DNA of 64,000 nt, from positions 1-64,000 of the forward strand of contig JBFWOF010000002.1 in assembly GCA_050250665.1 (NCBI GenBank), read 5' to 3'. The translations under genes were made by a program, and so were the position numbers. This DNA comes from JADKFD01 sp050250665. GTDB lineage: Bacteria; Pseudomonadota; Gammaproteobacteria; Xanthomonadales; SZUA-5. Position 1 is the first letter of the stretch; every line of letters starts with the position of its first letter. Shown here piece after piece: positions 61,945-64,000 of the stretch. Below the pieces are notes generated by a model. It did no database searches. It was not told where the DNA came from and saw only the letters and a list, made by a program, of their open reading frames with translations.

Positions 61945-62466
61945 ATGGGCCTGATGACATTGCTGCGATGGACACTGGACCTGCTGCAGCTGCGCGGCAC
62001 GCCGGCTGACGCACCGCCATCGCCGCTGCTGCTGGCACAGCTGCTGATCCTCGATCTGATCTCCAGCGTGTTCTACCTGCAGGCCCTCGGTACCGACCTG
62101 GTCTTCGACGTGCTGCTCGGCCGGATGCTGCTCAATGTGGTGATGGTCTACGCGGTGATGCGGGTCTTCAACCGCACCCCGAGATTCCTGCAGACGCTGA
62201 TTGCCATGTATGCCGTCAGCGCCCTGCTCACCTTCATCCTGCTGCCGATCGCCTCGGCACTGGTGCGCTCCCAGGGTGACAGTCCTGATCTGGGGCTGCA
62301 GTTCCTGCAACTGGGTTTTCTGTCGCTGCTGCTCTGGAGCATCGTCGTCAATGCCCACATCCTGCGTCACGCGCTGTCGCTGAAATTCTGGCTGGCGTTG
62401 CCGCTGTCCCTGGGTCTGTTCATGCTGTTCAACGAGATCGCCGCCCTGATGTTCCCATTCGAATGA
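61945..62466 (+). CDS. Membrane protein upstream of mpl, unknown function
   Basis: 173 residues from the ATG at 61945, preceded by GGCGGGG. Hydrophobic segments at about 27-45, 57-72, 83-103, 118-138 and 145-168. I do not recognise the family with confidence; the layout resembles Yip1-like small membrane proteins. The TGA stop at 62464-62466 shares its last base with the first base of the palindromic element that separates this gene from mpl. Confidence 0.75.
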   Translation: MGLMTLLRWTLDLLQLRGTPADAPPSPLLLAQLLILDLISSVFYLQALGTDLVFDVLLGRMLLNVVMVYAVMRVFNRTPRFLQTLIAMYAVSALLTFILLPIASALVRSQGDSPDLGLQFLQLGFLSLLLWSIVVNAHILRHALSLKFWLALPLSLGLFMLFNEIAALMFPFE

Positions 62467-62704
62467 TCCTAGAAACCTCAGTTGGACGGGGTAGAGTGTG
62501 CGGTTATGGTGGTGCAGGGCAAGGCGCACCGAGGAGGAATAGCCAGCTATTCCGACGAGTTGCAACGCAGCCCTGCATCGCCGTAACCGTGCAATCTGCC
62601 TCGTAGCGGACCCACCCAATGGGTGAGTTTATCCAGCACCCGAAAATTCAAAAGAATCATCGCCCTACGAATTTCGAAGAGCGGTCAACTGAGGTTTCCA
62701 GGAT
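62466..62704. mobile_element. Palindromic MITE-like element, copy 2 (between a membrane protein gene and mpl)
   Basis: 239 bp bounded by the same inverted terminal repeats as copy 1: ATCCTAGAAACCTCAGTTG (62466-62484) and a complement with one change (GGTCAACTGAGGTTTCCAGG ending 62702). The core matches copy 1 over most of its length with scattered substitutions (ACCCAATGGGTGA, GAAAATTCAAAA), including the long internal inverted repeat and GGAATAGCCAGCTATTCC. Copy 1 has about 70 bases that are absent here. It fills the whole gap, touching the stop of one gene and the start of the next. Confidence 0.85.
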
Positions 62705-64000
62705 GAACACCGATCTGCACATCCTCGGCATCTGCGGCACCTTCATGGGTGGCATTGCCGCCATTGCCCGCGAGTCCGGAATGAAGGTATCTGGCAGCGA
62801 TCGCGATGTCTATCCACCGATGAGCACCCAGCTGGAGGCCCTCGGCATCCAGTTGCATGAGGGCTACAGCGCCGAGCAGCTGCCGCCGCCTCCGGCAGAG
62901 ATCGTCGTTGGCAATGCGCTCTCGCGCGGCAACGCGGCGGTGGAATCGGTACTGGATCGGCGCCTGGAATACACCAGCGGACCGGAATGGCTGGCGCGCC
63001 GGGTACTGCACCGGCGCCGCGTGCTGGCCGTGGCCGGCACTCATGGCAAGACCACCACCTCGGCACTGCTGGCCTATCTGCTAGATCGCCAGGGCCGCGA
63101 TCCGGGCTTTCTGATCGGCGGCGTGCCGCACGATTTCCCGGTGTCGGCGCGCCTCGGTGCCGGCGAGGACTTCGTCATCGAGGCCGACGAATACGACACC
63201 GCCTTCTTCGACAAGCGCTCCAAGTTCGTCCACTACCGGCCGACGGTCGCGATCCTCAACAATCTGGAATACGACCACGCCGACATCTTTCCTGATCTGG
63301 CCGCCATCCAGCGCCAGTTCCACCATCTGGTGCGTACCGTCCCCGGCAGCGGCCGTCTGATCGTCAATGGCGAGGACGCCGCGCTGGCGCAGGTGCTGGA
63401 GATGGGCTGCTGGACACCGGTGGAGCGCTTCGGCCTGGACAGCGCCGAATTCGACTGGCGCGGTGAACTGCTGAATGACGATGGCTCCCACTTCCGGCTG
63501 TGGAATCACGGCAGCCTGATCGGTGAGAGCCGCTGGAAACTGCTGGGACGGCACAATGTCGCCAATGCCGTCGCCGCGATTGCCGCGGCCGCTGCGATCG
63601 GCCTCAATCCGGCCCACAGTCTGGAACTGCTGGGCGGTTTCGGCAGCGTGCGCAGACGCATGGAAAGCGTGGGCGAGGTTCGCGGCATCCGCATCTACGA
63701 CGATTTTGCCCACCATCCGACCGCCATCGCCACCACCCTGGAGGGCTTGCGAGCCGCCATCGGCAGTGCCCGGCTGATCGCCGTCATGGAACCACGCAGC
63801 AACTCGATGCGCCAGGGTGCGCACGCGCTGGCGCTGCCCAAGGCCTTCATCCCGGCCGATCGCGTTCACGTGCTGGCGCGACCGGAACTCGGGTGGGATG
63901 CGAAACGCACGCTGGCGCCGGTCGGCGCCCGTCTGTCGATTGCCGCATCGGTGCCCGAACTGCTGGACGCGGTCGCCAGCGAAGCGCGCCGCGGCGACCA
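62703..64000 (+). CDS. mpl: UDP-MurNAc:L-Ala-gamma-D-Glu-meso-DAP ligase, partial
   Basis: Mpl attaches recycled murein tripeptide to UDP-MurNAc. 432 residues to the window end, so about 20-30 residues are missing. The Mur ligase P loop AVAGTHGKTTTSALLA (about 108-123), ILNNLEYDHADIF (about 187-199) and GRHNVANAVAAI are intact; the central DDFAHHPTAI is typical. The Rossmann-like N-terminus LHILGICGTFMGG identifies Mpl against MurC. Its ATG at 62703 is formed across the boundary of the palindromic element (CTGAGGTTTCCAGG then ATG); no other in-frame start precedes the conserved N-terminus. Confidence 0.95.
   Translation, partial: MNTDLHILGICGTFMGGIAAIARESGMKVSGSDRDVYPPMSTQLEALGIQLHEGYSAEQLPPPPAEIVVGNALSRGNAAVESVLDRRLEYTSGPEWLARRVLHRRRVLAVAGTHGKTTTSALLAYLLDRQGRDPGFLIGGVPHDFPVSARLGAGEDFVIEADEYDTAFFDKRSKFVHYRPTVAILNNLEYDHADIFPDLAAIQRQFHHLVRTVPGSGRLIVNGEDAALAQVLEMGCWTPVERFGLDSAEFDWRGELLNDDGSHFRLWNHGSLIGESRWKLLGRHNVANAVAAIAAAAAIGLNPAHSLELLGGFGSVRRRMESVGEVRGIRIYDDFAHHPTAIATTLEGLRAAIGSARLIAVMEPRSNSMRQGAHALALPKAFIPADRVHVLARPELGWDAKRTLAPVGARLSIAASVPELLDAVASEARRGD

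Overview
The window is GC-rich gammaproteobacterial chromosome, most likely from the Xanthomonadales/Lysobacterales (Rhodanobacteraceae-like). The evidence is gene order and gene type: prmB-aroC-asd-fimV-truA-trpF-trpB-trpA-accD-folC-SPOR-cvpA-purF on one strand, the miaA-hfq-hflX-hflK-hflC-yjeT-purA block, a short-LID adenylate kinase, and a PPi-dependent phosphofructokinase beside a proton-pumping pyrophosphatase. No rRNA, tRNA, CRISPR array or prophage was seen. The taxon is an inference from synteny, not a sequence search.

Layout. 1-2237: tail of a histone-deacetylase-like gene and glmS. 2833-5920: a minus-strand operon for three exported proteins (a dockerin-tailed lectin-like protein, a small cohesin-like protein and a repeat protein with an IPTL-CTERM-like C-terminal anchor). 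6061-6879: DUF455 protein. 7259-22436: the long minus-strand block prmB to purF, covering chorismate, tryptophan, purine, fatty-acid, folate and lysine/threonine precursor synthesis plus the pilus hub protein FimV; a palindromic mobile-looking element sits between trpB and trpA. 22635-28020: plus-strand SCO protein, phosphatidylserine decarboxylase and a 1213-residue autotransporter-like protein with a DUF11 stalk. 28575-37487: purA and the hfl/hfq/miaA block, interrupted by a membrane protein gene and a PQQ-type sugar dehydrogenase gene. 37484-47715: MFS protein, S46 dipeptidyl peptidase, a small orphan, queuosine-precursor transporter, Ycf46-like AAA ATPase, MltD-like lytic transglycosylase and hemB. 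47905-55914: DUF2007 protein, then a minus-strand set read as ECF sigma factor, 1386-residue exported HExxH/von Willebrand A protein, and Ser/Thr kinase with TPRs. 56048-61592: pyrophosphatase, PPi-PFK and adk with small membrane/orphan genes. 61597-64000: TusA, a membrane protein, a second copy of the palindromic element, and mpl (cut by the window end).

The intergenic DNA is unusually rich in repeats. Six tandem arrays all have 7-bp units but four different unit sequences, and at least seven families of interspersed short repeats recur in mixed order between genes. The palindromic element at 13523 and 62466 ends exactly at the start codon of trpA in one copy and mpl in the other, so its terminal repeat forms their ribosome-binding region.

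The best candidates for something new are the cohesin/dockerin/anchor operon, the sigma factor-metalloprotease/vWA-kinase set, the start-codon-forming palindromic element and the family of heptamer arrays. All functional statements come from reading motifs and context by eye; no alignment or database search was run.
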